Part shown: piece after piece, positions 22,164 through 33,112 of the stretch
Layout of the letters: the number at the start of each line of letters is the position of its first letter
How positions within the stretch are numbered: position 1 is the stretch's first letter
NCBI GenBank assembly: GCA_016758965.1
Contig: JAEPRB010000151.1
Span: 1-64,000 of the forward strand
DNA length: 64,000 nt
Reading direction: 5' to 3'
Source of the DNA: Circinella minor
Lineage: Eukaryota > Mucoromycota > Mucoromycetes > Mucorales > Lichtheimiaceae
Notes under the pieces: generated by a model
Database searches by the model: none
Told to the model about the DNA's origin: nothing
Seen by the model: the letters and a program-made list of their open reading frames with translations, nothing else
Program-made: the position numbers and the translations under genes

Positions 22164-23664
22164 TTATTCTTGTTCTTCAAATTCTTCCAAGAAACTTTGT
22201 AATCCTTCAGGTAAATTATATTCAATACTATTCTTTTCTGCAGTTGATTTGGCATCCTTAATATGTTGAACAGCAGTTTGGTATAACTTGTTTTGTTCTT
22301 CTTCACTTAAAACAAGGTTAGCTTCATTCACTAATGCTTCAGCCAAATCAGCATACGTTTGTGGTTGAGCTTCATCTCCTGCTTTAGATAATGCTTGTTC
22401 AAAATATTTTTTGGCTATAAATATTTATATAAATTATCATATTAATTCCATAGTTAAGAATTAAAAAATAAAAAATAAATTTACCTTGAATAATTGCATC
22501 ATATGCATTTTGTTCTTCTTTGGATAATTCTTTCTTTTGTTCTTCTTCTTCTTCTTCTTCATTCTCTTCATTCTCTTCATCATCATCTCGTTGTTCATCA
22601 GCTTGTTCAAGCCAATAATTAGCCAAAGAAAGTTTACCAAGACCAAGTTCAGAAAGTGCACGTGAATTATCAGCATCATCTATTAATATATTTAATATTT
22701 AATAAATATATTAATCATAATACATAAAAAAAAAATAATCTTAATTTTACCTTCAAGTACACGTTTCAATAATTTCTCTGCCCAATCTCTAAATTTGTTT
22801 TGACTTTCAAGGTTACTATAAAGATCACCATGATTTTGTACAATGGATGCAATTTCAATTAATGCTGTAGGTTTTAATTCAACAGTTCCATTTAATGCCT
22901 TGTCCAATGTATCTAATGCACGTGTAGCAAGTTCTGGAATATTATCTTCTGCATTATTGACAGCACCTGAAGCCTTGTTATCATCATCATTATTAAATTG
23001 AGACTTTTTTTTAATTATATATATATAATTCATCATCCTCTTCTTATTCCTTTCCCACAAAAATAGAAAAACAATATTTTTACCTTGGCAATCCATACTT
23101 TAGCCATAGCAATACGAATCTTTTCAGCTGAATCCAAATCATTTTCTTTTTCAGTTAATTCTTCAAAACGATCCAAACCATCTTGTAAACGTTCTTCTGC
23201 TGCTTCAAGAAAAGGTTCAAATTCTTCATCCTCTGTTAAACGTCCTAATTCATAAAGAGCTGAACCATAAGTTAAATAAAATTTAGGTGGAGGACGTGTT
23301 TCGTTTTCAGGCCAGTTACGAAGAATACGATCTGATTCATGAACTGTTCCACGTAAAAGTTGAAGAGCACCAACAGGATCCTTTTCTATATATATATACA
23401 TGTTTTAATTAATAAAAAAAAAAAAAAAGAAAAACTTTCATTTCAAATGATCAATTACATTTTTACAACTTTACCTGCTTTTTCAACTGCACTTTCAAAT
23501 AAAGCAGCAGCTTCACCCATTTCGTCACCTTCTTCAACTACCTTGTCAATAACCACAGTTTGAGCATTATTAGTATTAGGTTCTTGTGGTTCTTCTACTA
23601 CTTTAGCTTTCTTTGCTGCTTTTTGTGCAGCTAAACCACGAGGTCTTTTCTTTTCAGCACCCAT
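22164..23664 (-). CDS. ETT1: Enhancer of translation termination 1 (Ett1/Nro1 family)
   Basis: Exons in transcript order are 23664-23475, 23385-23084, 22973-22751, 22679-22485 and 22414-22164, giving 386 aa. The basic N-terminus (KKRPRGLAAQKAAKKAK) resembles the start of yeast Ett1. The rest is an all-helical, TPR-like solenoid: LRGTVHESDRILRNW, LTYGSALYELGRL, AEERLQDGLDRFEEL, RALSELGLGKLSLANYWL and the C-terminal LQSFLEEFEEQE. A strongly acidic stretch interrupts it near the fourth exon. The family acts with the oxygenase Tpa1/Ofd1: in budding yeast it promotes stop-codon recognition, and in fission yeast Nro1 controls Ofd1 and thereby sterol regulation. Which role applies here cannot be seen. 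Confidence 0.85.
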
Positions 23665-24255
23665 TTTTTTTTTTTTTTGTTTGAAAGTGTGTGTCAATAA
23701 TAATAAAAAAGAAAAAAGTTTAAAAAAAAACTCGCGTGACAATAAATTGTAGAAAATGCTCTATAATTTTTTTTTTTGACATGCCGCTGCTAATGCAAGA
23801 TCATTGAAGTAGTAGTGGCTGAGCCCTAATCTACACTTTACCCAGTTACACTCAAACTTTTTTGGTGTCAAATGCCACACGTTTGACATTTAGTAAGAAT
23901 TCATGTATAATTTTATATATCTTTTTTTTTTCTTAGCATAAATAGAATTGTTAAAAGATGACTAAAAATGATAGTATCATCAGTTTCTATTTTTATCGTT
24001 AAAAATAACTATTTATTGTCACATCAATATATATAATAAAAGAGTAATAAAGAAAATAAATTCCTCTTAAATCTATATAAAAAATTATTGATACGTAATA
24101 ATTCAGAATACTCAAATATAAAATAATTTGGTGCTGGGTTCCATGCTCTTACTGTTATGTATAATGAACAGAATAATTCCTATCAACCCATTCCATTTTT
24201 CTTTATATGAAACCAATTTAATTACATCTTCATCTCATATTTTCTGTGTTCATAA
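23665..24255. other. Intergenic upstream of the Ett1-like gene
   Basis: The first 100 bp hold poly-T/poly-A and are probably the Ett1-like promoter. The rest is AT-rich with no gene seen. Confidence 0.5.
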
Positions 24256-24715
24256 ATACAATATTCTCAAACAACTTCTTGGTCTGGTTCTGTTCTCTTT
24301 GGTGGCTATGTTCGTAACTTGATTGATACTTCAAGTGTAGATATGGTCCTTACTGACGTCCTTTATCGTAATATGGGTGATTCATCTTCTACTTCCTCCG
24401 CTCCTTTTCATTGGGAAGCCTGTGTAAATAAATTAATCTTGAAAGAACCGAAATCAAGCCAGTAGAAGTAATCTTACGTTTTCACAACCACAATCCCTTT
24501 AATATTGATACGGGTACTAATTTTATTGTCATGGCCAGAAGGAGATGCTGATGAATTCTCGTTGGATCTTTGATTTTCCCAAAGCTGTCAAAGATGAGAC
24601 AGGAGATCAAGTTACTTGTGATGGTTTATATGATCCTTTAAATACGGATTTCATTTGAATTTCCAAGACAATACGATACAGGTATCATTGTAATTACGAT
24701 AAGTGTACTAGGTGG
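24256..24715 (+). pseudogene. Relic of a pepsin-like (A1) aspartic protease, C-terminal half
   Basis: An open stretch at 24256-24465 includes SGSVLFGGY, like the strand-turn found midway in fungal A1 proteases. It ends in a TAG. Downstream, at 24507, comes DTGT, which matches the second catalytic Asp motif, followed by NFIVM. A one-base shift then gives PEGDADEFSLDL, and another shift gives DFPKAVKDETGDQVTCDGLYD. At least three frame changes and several stops show it is dead. The catalytic Asp-Thr-Gly and the following Pro-Glu fit the family order. The N-terminal half with the first Asp was not found. No intact copy exists in the window. Confidence 0.5.
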
Positions 24716-26509
24716 ACTTATTATTTTATCAGAAACGAGTGATAATTCTATTTTATCGAATTGTTATTCATCCATTCAAGCAGAACGCGCATATACTTGG
24801 AAACATTTTTATTAAGACATTTCATTTTTAATATATATAAATTTACTTTGAAAAATCCTTGTATTGGCTTTTGCCCTCGTTGGAGACAAATAGTAGTATG
24901 TAATAGTAGTGTTTGAAAAAAAAAAGCATATAATTAAATAATACGTCAGTAAAATCATAATTGTATGTACATCCCACTAGTGTTACAATAAGTTGGAATT
25001 CGCGAAATATATATATATATTTTACATACGTTTTTTAATTAGACTATATATATTATAAGAAGTCTGAGAACATGGTGTTGTTCACAATTTAAAAAGCTCT
25101 CGTAAAAGTAAAATATACATCTGCCTAAAGATATATGATTTAGCTTCCTTTTTTTTTCATATTAATAAAACACATATTTTTAATCAATTTGCTACAAGAA
25201 GAAAATAAAACAGTGTATATAAGTAATACTTTTTATACATTATGTTTTTTTCAGGTTTGTATACCATACGTAACTAGAACTTAAATTAATCACAACAACT
25301 GAGATTGTTATTAGTAGTTTACAGTAATAATGTACGAACACTGTTAAAAAAATATGTCCCATTCTTTCTATATTTGAAATGTTGTCAATGTGAATGATAA
25401 AAAAAAAAACTAAACAAAACACAAAATCTTGATGCTATCTATGAACGATAAACATTTTGTTATAACCATCTACATCATAGATCAGCACTTGTAACTCTAA
25501 TGAACGTGTGTGTGTGTGTGTGTGTAGTACAAAACCACTAGTAAATAAAAAAAAAATACTATAACACAACAATGGAAAAGTAAAGTGATTAACATCATTT
25601 TAAGGGTCACCGAATTCTTATTTTTCTAATATCATTATTATTAACGTCGTCAACATCAGTTGTACCAAATAATAATACTGATATGATAATATGCTGCTCC
25701 ACATCACAATTTTTGTTTTATGCACCACTGACTTTGTAAATTGAAAAGATCACTAACTACGTATGATAAGTTATTTATATATATTTATAACATAATTCTA
25801 TTGACAGTCCAAATTAATATGTATGCTGCTAGTACAAAAAAAAAACAAATATTATATTTTAATAGGGAGAGCAAATTTTATTCATAGGTGTGGTGGTGGA
25901 GACTTAATAAATGGCAACAGAATAATATTCGCAGCAATGATGGTTGTACAATGACATAGAAATTTTCTCCTTTATTTTTATGATCTCTGATTCCCGATTC
26001 TGCTCAGCTGATCAAGGCAAAAAAAAAAAAAAAAAAAAACATTCATATATCCGTGCATATAATCCATCCATGTTTGGTAAAGTAACCTCTCAGCCTCATT
26101 ATCGTAATTATCATCATTCACTTACTTTTCCTTCTTGGTTTTCAATTTTGATCGATTTAAATCAATGTGTCAAATCAACTCATGGATTATATATTTCTAA
26201 ACATTTTATGATAAATCAATCAGGTTTTTTCTTTTCTTCTTTTTACAATAGTTTATGTAGAATTGACATTGTTCGGATAATAAAAGACATGTTCATCGGG
26301 GGGAGAAAAAATGATCGGGTATGACGCCGGTGTAACATGTACGTAATAGAATTTTTTTTTTTTTGCTTTGTAGAAAAAATGTTAATCTATTGTTATTGTG
26401 TAACTATGATCGCGCTAATTGAGAGAAAGAAGAAATTCCATTCTTTTGTTTTTTTTTAACCAAGCGGAACCGACGCCGGTTCCTGAGCAAATCGAATCAC
26501 ATTATTTTA
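24716..26509. other. Gene-poor AT-rich region
   Basis: No convincing gene. It contains poly-A/T, a (GT)n microsatellite at about 25506-25525 and GC-rich motif copies at 26312-26331 and 26472-26480. An open frame at 25944-26324 was not accepted because it is interrupted by a poly-A run and shows no domain. Confidence 0.5.
25505..25526. repeat. (GT)n microsatellite
   Basis: About ten GT units in uninterrupted series, lying in intergenic DNA with no gene within 1 kb. Confidence 0.9.
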
Positions 26510-26597
26510 AGCTTCATGCAAAGGCTTCACGCAAATGATTCACCCAAAGGCTTCACCCAAAAGCTTCACGCAAAGGATTCATGCAAAGGATTCATGG
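26510..26597. repeat. 13-bp minisatellite, about six and a half units
   Basis: Units follow the pattern GGCTTCACGCAAA with substitutions at the first bases and at ACG/ATG/ACC. Unit length is not a multiple of three, so it does not encode an amino-acid repeat. It lies about 350 bp before the first gene of the tandem membrane-protein array. Confidence 0.8.
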
Positions 26598-26887
26598 AAG
26601 AAAAAACTTATTAATTTCATTGCTTATAACGTAACAAATATAAGTAACATAAAAAGTACATATAATATAATAGAATTGATTTTTTTTCTTTTTTTTCTAT
26701 TTGATACACAACAGAATAAAATGATCTAAAAACGACATACTTCAAATGCTAAATACTTACCAATGTTACAGCTATCAGTTACATAACCATTTTGACATAT
26801 ATAGTAATGGTTGCTGAGCTGCAGAACAAAAAAAAAAGTCAGAAAAAAGTTTAGTTAAAAAAAAAAAAAACTTTAAATAAAATCATG

Positions 26888-26895
26888 TATAAAAG
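26888..26895 (+). promoter_or_regulatory. Possible TATA box of the first tandem VC0807-like gene
   Basis: TATAAAAG lies 52 bp before the chosen ATG at 26948 and overlaps the sequence just after an upstream in-frame ATG at 26885. If it is a true TATA box, translation must start at 26948, which agrees with the other copies. Confidence 0.4.
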
Positions 26896-26947
26896 TAATA
26901 GATTTTTTTTATTTTTGTTTTTATTTTTATCATTAATTATAATTACT

Positions 26948-28048
26948 ATGCCTTTATTTAAAGAAAAAGACAATCAAGTTCAAAATAATACTACTTCTAA
27001 TAGTATAACGGATGAAAACCCTGGTTCTTTCGAATGTTTGAATGATGCTGAAGAAAAAAACAAAAACAGCCAAAATGAAGAAGTAGAGCCAACACGTCTT
27101 GTTCCTGGTGGAAAAATGCCTAAAACGGACACCATGAAAATGCTTCATCATCTTGGTGGACTTTTAGTGATGTTGGTAATTCAAGTAGGTATTCCATTGG
27201 CATTGTATTATGGTCTTCGAAATAAAATCGGTGTTGTCTATGCATTAGTCATTTCTGGTATTCCTCCTTTTATTTGGGTTATTTTCAACTTTATCAGGAA
27301 TCGTAAAGTGGATGCACTTGGATTGGTTATTGCTCTTTCGTTTATTCTCAGTGGTGTCGTTTCTCTCGTTAGCGGTAAAATATCTTTTTTGTTTCAGCAA
27401 ATAATCCCAACAATATAATAGCTTATATGTTTATTAAACACTCATGTGATTCATTACTAAAAATAAATAGGTGATGAACGTGCTGCATTGATTCGAGATT
27501 CTGCTGTGGGCGCTATTATTGGTAGTTTATTTCTTATCACGTTGATTCCCATCCATACCAAATTCCTTGTTTTACGACCCTTAACATACATTATCGGTGA
27601 ACAAATGTTTTCTGGAATGCAATATAAATGGACTGATCGTGATGGCATTCCACGACAACAAAGTATTTTTGAATGGCAATATGAACATATCCGTTATTTA
27701 AGATGGAGTATGCGATTACAAACACTTGCTTGGGGAGTTTTTCTTGTTCTTGAACTTGTTGCATGTGTTATGTTTGTCGAACTTACAGATATGGTTGCCG
27801 ACGATATTGTCAAATACAATAATATTATCAATGCAGCTATTGTTGGTACTATGGTGTTGGTCAGTGTCTTTGCTGGTCAGTACACTGGTAAACTCGAAAG
27901 ATCGATTGGTAAGAAATGGACAGAAGAAAATGACTTTACGGAAAAGTTTGAACGACAGCAACGAGAAGAGCAACAGCAGCAGCAACAGGATCAACAAGAT
28001 GACGATGAATATAATACTACTACAGTAACGAACAACCACATTGTTTAA
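26948..28048 (+). CDS. VC0807-like membrane protein, tandem copy 1, 334 aa
   Basis: Exons are 26948-27374 and 27471-28048, with a phase-1 intron inside the Ser-Gly|Asp codon context. I chose the ATG at 26948 (MPLFKEK) because copies 3 and 4 begin MSIFK and MSFFK; an upstream ATG at 26885 would add a 21-residue hydrophobic leader. The layout is a polar N-terminus with the motif RLVPGGKMPK, then about six membrane segments with QVGIPLALYYGLRNKIG, ISGIPP, DALGLV and SGDERAALIRDSAVGA. A soluble loop (QYKWTDRDG) follows, then VACV and DIVKYNNII, and a Gln-rich tail ending HIV. The resemblance is to VC0807 family proteins of unknown function. No catalytic motif is visible. It is the first gene of a four-gene same-strand array. 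Confidence 0.82.
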
Positions 28049-29187
28049 AAGAAATTAATATTTTATTATTATACGTACGTATATACTGTATTATATTATT
28101 TTTCATTCTTCTTCATTCTCAAAATTATACTACATGATACACAACTTCTTGCATTGTATTTTATTTTATTTTTGTTATACCTAAACACTATGTATTATAC
28201 CACTAGATTCTTTATTCATTTATTTTTGAACTATAGTAAATATTTTCTTTATTGTACATTTTACCAACAATAATATGTATATTATTTTATTTTATCCATT
28301 CATTTTTATTAAAATATTGTCACTACTACTCCATTAATGATATATATTATATCCTTTGTATATCCACTACCGTTGTCTAATATGTTCTTCTAGAATTATA
28401 GAGATACTGTTATAAATAACTATTCAGTACGCTGACCTTATAGACATATAAATATCTTTTTACTTGGTCTCATTTATAGACCCATCATTCGAGTTGTCAT
28501 TTTTAACATTTTTTACATTAAAAAAAAAAAAGAGGGGATTTGTTAATACTACTTTGCGCATAATTTAGTAGTAGAAGGAAAACAAACCCTTTTAGTCACT
28601 CGTCGTTTAATCCACTTAACATGTATAAAATAAAATGATTTGAGCTATAGAACAAAATTATCAAAGTAATCTGTGATATAGTACATATATATAGACATAA
28701 ATACAACCTGTGCATGCTTAAAATATACATGTAAAATAAAATACGTACGTACCTTTGCATCCGCGGTAGATTTTACAAAAGAATATTTAATAGTTTTTCT
28801 TTCAAATTCTAAAAACCCATTTGTATGAGGCTCCATAACAACGATATGATGGATTGTTTTATTTTACACATTATCCAAATCTTTATATTAATGCTTAGTT
28901 TCTACAATCATATTGTGTGTTTTAACCATACCCCCCTATAAGTACCTAATTTATAGTGTCTGATTTAATAGTGCGGGGTAAGGAATGAGTACGGAGAGAG
29001 AATTAAAAAAAAATAGGTGCAAACCAACATGTTAAAAAAGAGATCAGCTAAACAACTTGCTTTTATTTTTTATATTTTATTTTTTAAATCTCGCCATGTG
29101 ACCTTACTTGATAATACACCCTTTACAATTTGCTTTTATATTTACCAAGAAAACATTATAATGTTTATCATGATGACAATGAGAAGA
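28049..29187. other. Intergenic in the array, between copies 1 and 2
   Basis: AT-rich 3' flank with several poly-T and TTTATTT runs. No gene or clear element until the inverted-repeat element at 29.2 kb. Confidence 0.5.
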
Positions 29188-29671
29188 GCACTCGCAGAGG
29201 TCCTTGTAAAAAAAAAAAAAAAAGATTGTAAATTAAAACTTTTTCTTGACAAAACGCTTCATAAAATGCTTAACAAAATATGTAACACTACAAGGGAAAT
29301 ACTCACAGTAGTCCTTGTGAAATTAGCTTACAACTTGGAAGTGTAAGGTGAAAATCATACGTCAGTGAAAGGAAGTGAAAAAAAAAAGGCATAGTATCTT
29401 CAATCAATTTCAAATGGATGCTACTATCATCAACGCCTTTGATCAAATCTTTCAACAAGTTGTATTAACGGTGACGATAGTGACGATGACTAGTTCATTG
29501 ATAGAAGCCAAAGTGGAAGTAGTATTAACAGCAATGCTGTTGTTGTTCATTTTTATTAAAAGTGGAATACGAGAATTTTATTTTACAAACACTCAAACGT
29601 TCCTTGAAATTTTACAAGTTTTCTTAAAACATTTACAAGCTTTTTTTTACAAGGACCATTGCGAGAAGTGC
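29188..29671. mobile_element. MITE-like element with inverted ends and an internal copy of the end motif
   Basis: The left end (29188-29216) starts GCACTCGCAGAGGTCCTTGT followed by an A-run. The right end (29641-29671), read on the minus strand, starts GCACTTCTCGCAATGGTCC and continues TTGT with an A-run. A third, diverged copy of the motif lies in direct orientation at about 29299-29323 (ACTCACAGTAGTCCTTGTGA). The element is 484 bp. Open frames inside it (29017-29346 and 29375-29677) show no known domain. I could not see a target-site duplication, so non-autonomous DNA transposon is an inference from structure. Confidence 0.45.
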
Positions 29672-31088
29672 TTTTAAAGAACACTGTTTTTTACGATCAT
29701 ATTGCTTTTTTAGTATCTCAAAAAATACAGCCTCTCTTATAGTCTTTTTTATTCAATTATTTTGTTTCAACTCTAGTAGATGTTTTTTTTTATATTGATG
29801 TAACACTTAAATGTCTCGTTCATTTGTACATGTTTTTATGACACCAACTGCAAAATTTATTATAAATCTGTTTTATTATTTTAAATTACATAGTGTTATA
29901 TATGTATAATTTAAATGATAATATAGTAAAAAGCTCTAATATATATATATATATATATACCCAAACCAGCATTTGCTTGGTAGTGGTATTTTATTATAAA
30001 TTAATGAATTTTTGACCATATTCTTATAGCGAAGATAGTATCTTATCTAAGTATTATTGTTTTACGTACTTTTTCGTACGACAACATGATAAACTTAAAA
30101 ATATATATGTCACTATATAGCAACTTGAAAGTTTCTTTTTTTTTTAAAAAAAAAACAGCGAATAAAACTATTTCTGACCTAGGTAAATTTCAACATTTAT
30201 ATCAATGTGTGCGCCCTGAATCAAAGACGTGTGTCACTCTTGGCTTTTTAATAACATAATACTAAAAAGAGACAATAATACTCCTTGGCACTTTTCTCTT
30301 TTCCTTTTCAATAAAAAGTTGACGTAAGATCAATTACATACATAAAAATTCAACAACTGATGCCAAGCTTGTCATCAGCCTCGATTATGTTTTACTATTT
30401 TATTAAGGATGTAATAAAAGTGGTATCATAGCATATATATTCGTGGTCATTAAGTAACTAAAAAGTGTAAAGATATTATATATCCTACGCCTTCGATTCC
30501 TTTTTCTTTTATTAATATCGGTTTTTAACAATATATAAACAATCTACGTATTTTTGATTTTTCATAAAGATTATTACAACTATAGATTTGATCTACGAAA
30601 AGAAACACGGGAAAAAAAAAAAAAGTGACGGAGAAAAGTGTGTACAACATCAAAGCTAAGCAATTATCCCATATATGGCGCCTTTTCTCTTTTTTTGTAC
30701 ATTTTTTTTCTTCGCTAGTCAGCTGAAAGAATAAATAGTTGCTTATAAGTTTATTTTATTCTAGCCACTCTCTACCTTAGTCTTTCATAGAAAAAAAAAC
30801 GAGACTAATTATAGAATTACACTCTTTAATGCTTACTATAATTACAAAATGGGATCTCAAACCCAGCACTAGCCACAACAATTCTGCCATCATGCTGAGT
30901 AAAAAAGAAAGAAAAAAGGAACTTTCTGCCTTAGCACAATATTAAGACATCAAAACCATATAAAAGACTACGTCTAGATCAACAAAATTCCTTTTTTTTT
31001 ATTTTTTTGCAACGTCATTTTTTATTTTATTTGACAACCTTTACCATCTTCTAAAAGCCCACATACATAACTATTTATAATAAACACA
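29672..31088. other. Intergenic upstream of array copy 2
   Basis: AT-rich sequence with a (TA)n tract at about 29938-29959 and a perfect poly-T/poly-A hairpin at about 30137-30161. No gene seen. The last 130 bp are likely the promoter of copy 2. Confidence 0.5.
30959..30966 (+). promoter_or_regulatory. Possible TATA box of tandem copy 2
   Basis: TATAAAAG sits 123 bp before the ATG at 31089, followed by a T-rich tract, a spacing plausible for a fungal promoter. Confidence 0.4.
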
Positions 31089-32226
31089 ATGCTTTCAGCA
31101 TTCCAAATGAAAAACAAGAAGAAAGAGTCATTTCAAACTTCAATCCAATCATTAGATAACATTGGATCTTCTGAACATTTGAACACAGAAGACAGTGACA
31201 AGAAGGAAAATGATGAAGAATCGCTACCTACACGCTTTGTTCCGGGTGGGGGAATCCCTAAAGCGCAAGGAAAAAAAATGCGTCGGCACCTTATTGGATT
31301 TTTACTGATGTTGGTTGTTCAAGTGGGTATTCCTTTAGCACTGTATTATGGTCTTCGAAACACCATCGGTGTTGTCTATGCTTTGGTTATTTCTGGTATT
31401 CCTCCAGTTCTCTGGGTTATTGTAAATTTTATTCGGAAACGCAAAATCGATGCACTTGGATGTATAATCTCACTTTCATTTATTCTCAGTGGTGTCATTT
31501 CTATTGTCACTGGTAGAGTATATTATTCTTATTTTATATAATATTTAAATTAAATATCTCAAGTTCAATTTACTTTAGTTACGTACTAAATAGTGATGTC
31601 TAATGCTTTTTCTTATATTAATACTTTATACCACTCCATTTATATTATTAGGAGATGCACGAGCTGCATTGATCCGAGATTCCGCTGTAGGTGCAGTTAT
31701 TGGTGGCTTCTTCTTGGTTACGCTAATCCCTATCAATACACAATGGCTTGTTTTAAGACCATTAACATACATTATCGGTGAACAAATGATGGGCGGAATG
31801 CAATATGAATGGACTGACCGTGATGGCAATCTCCAACAACAAAGTGTTGTTGCATGGCAGTTTGATCATATTCGTTTTTTTAGATGGAGTATGCGATTAC
31901 AAACACTTGCTTGGGGAGTCTTTTTAGTGCTTGAACTTGTGGCATGCGTCTTATTTGTTGAGACTACTGATTTGCCTACCGATGATATCGTCAAGTATAA
32001 TAATATCATCAATGCCGTTGTTATTTCCGTAATGACTACTGTTAGTATTATTGCGAGCTTATATGGACGTAAATTCGTAATAGAGTTTGGTAAAGAATGG
32101 ACCAAAGAGAATGATTTTACCGAAAAATTTGAAAGACAAAGAAAAGAACAAGAGCAAGAAGAAGGACAGCAGTATCATCAAGATGATAATAGATATACCA
32201 CCATTCAAGCTGAAAACATTGTATAA
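31089..32226 (+). CDS. VC0807-like membrane protein, tandem copy 2, 332 aa
   Basis: Exons are 31089-31512 and 31652-32226, with the same phase-1 intron position as copy 1. It is the copy most like copy 1: RFVPGGGIPKAQ before the first membrane segment, QVGIPLALYYGLRNTIG, SGIPPVLW, DALGCI, TGDARAALIRDSAVGA and the loop QYEWTDRDG. The acidic/basic tail KEWTKENDFTEKFERQ is nearly the same as in copy 1, and it ends NIV. In the conserved GDERAAL block Glu is replaced by Ala. The function is unknown. The shared intron and order support tandem duplication. Confidence 0.82.
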
Positions 32227-33112
32227 AGAACTTTTATGTTTTTTTTTTATTACATATGCCATGTTTCCATTATAATATTAATCATTTATTTTTACCTGTC
32301 GTTACATCTGTGTATTTCAATTTTATTATTCAGTAACTTTTCTCTCTTTTTATGTGGATTGGCTATTCTTTTTGTATTAATATGTTCTTTTCTTTTTATT
32401 ATCTAAATTTATGCCATCACATTAGCTATTATTATTATTTGTATACGTTCTATCACAAATATAATTCTTGAAAAAAAAAATCTCACAAAAGTTTTTTCAA
32501 TATACAAACTATATATTAGAAAGAATAATTTAGGTCGTGGCTTCTTGATATGTTATGTCTCAGTAATAATGGATGATAGTTTACAATGACCTAATTAAAT
32601 TACCTAACTAAGAATAATTGTATATGTATGCGTATAAGACAACAATCACTTACTATGTGCATTCTTCGTAAACCACACTTTATGACTTAAAAACGATGTT
32701 TTGGAAATGCTAAAAAAAAAAAAGCTCACTTCTTATTACTGAATCTATAATGCACTTACAATATATCCCTCTGCACGCAAGAAATATAGATTATTGTGTA
32801 TCTTTTTTTGGTGTAATCTAGTCACTTCATACATAAATGTACTCATGCTAAAGTATCTCAAGGAATAAACTAACATTAAACAAGAAAAAAAGCTTACCAT
32901 TACCCCGTTGATACCATATTTTTTCTATCAACTTTTCTGGGAAAGGTCAATTGTGCTACCGTAGATAGTTTTAAGTTACTGGTGTGATTGTATGCTAAGC
33001 ATGACCGTTACACACTCCATTTCTTTCCCAGTCTTCGAAGAAAAAAAAAATACGCCATTAAAGTCCAGCTCACTATATGATTCTTTTTCTTTCACTTTCT
33101 ATGCACAAAAAT
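32227..33112. other. Intergenic between array copies 2 and 3
   Basis: AT-rich spacer of about 890 bp with no gene seen; the last part is likely the promoter of copy 3. Confidence 0.5.

Noticed and set aside
25944..26324. 126-codon ORF on the + strand
   Set aside because: It crosses a 20-base A-run that encodes poly-Lys; no domain or exon context.
26885..26947. Upstream ATG giving tandem copy 1 a hydrophobic leader
   Set aside because: A TATAAAAG box overlaps it, and the other copies start at the position equivalent to 26948.
29017..29677. Two ORFs of about 100 codons
   Set aside because: They coincide with the MITE-like element and its flank, contain poly-A-encoded Lys runs and have no recognisable domain.
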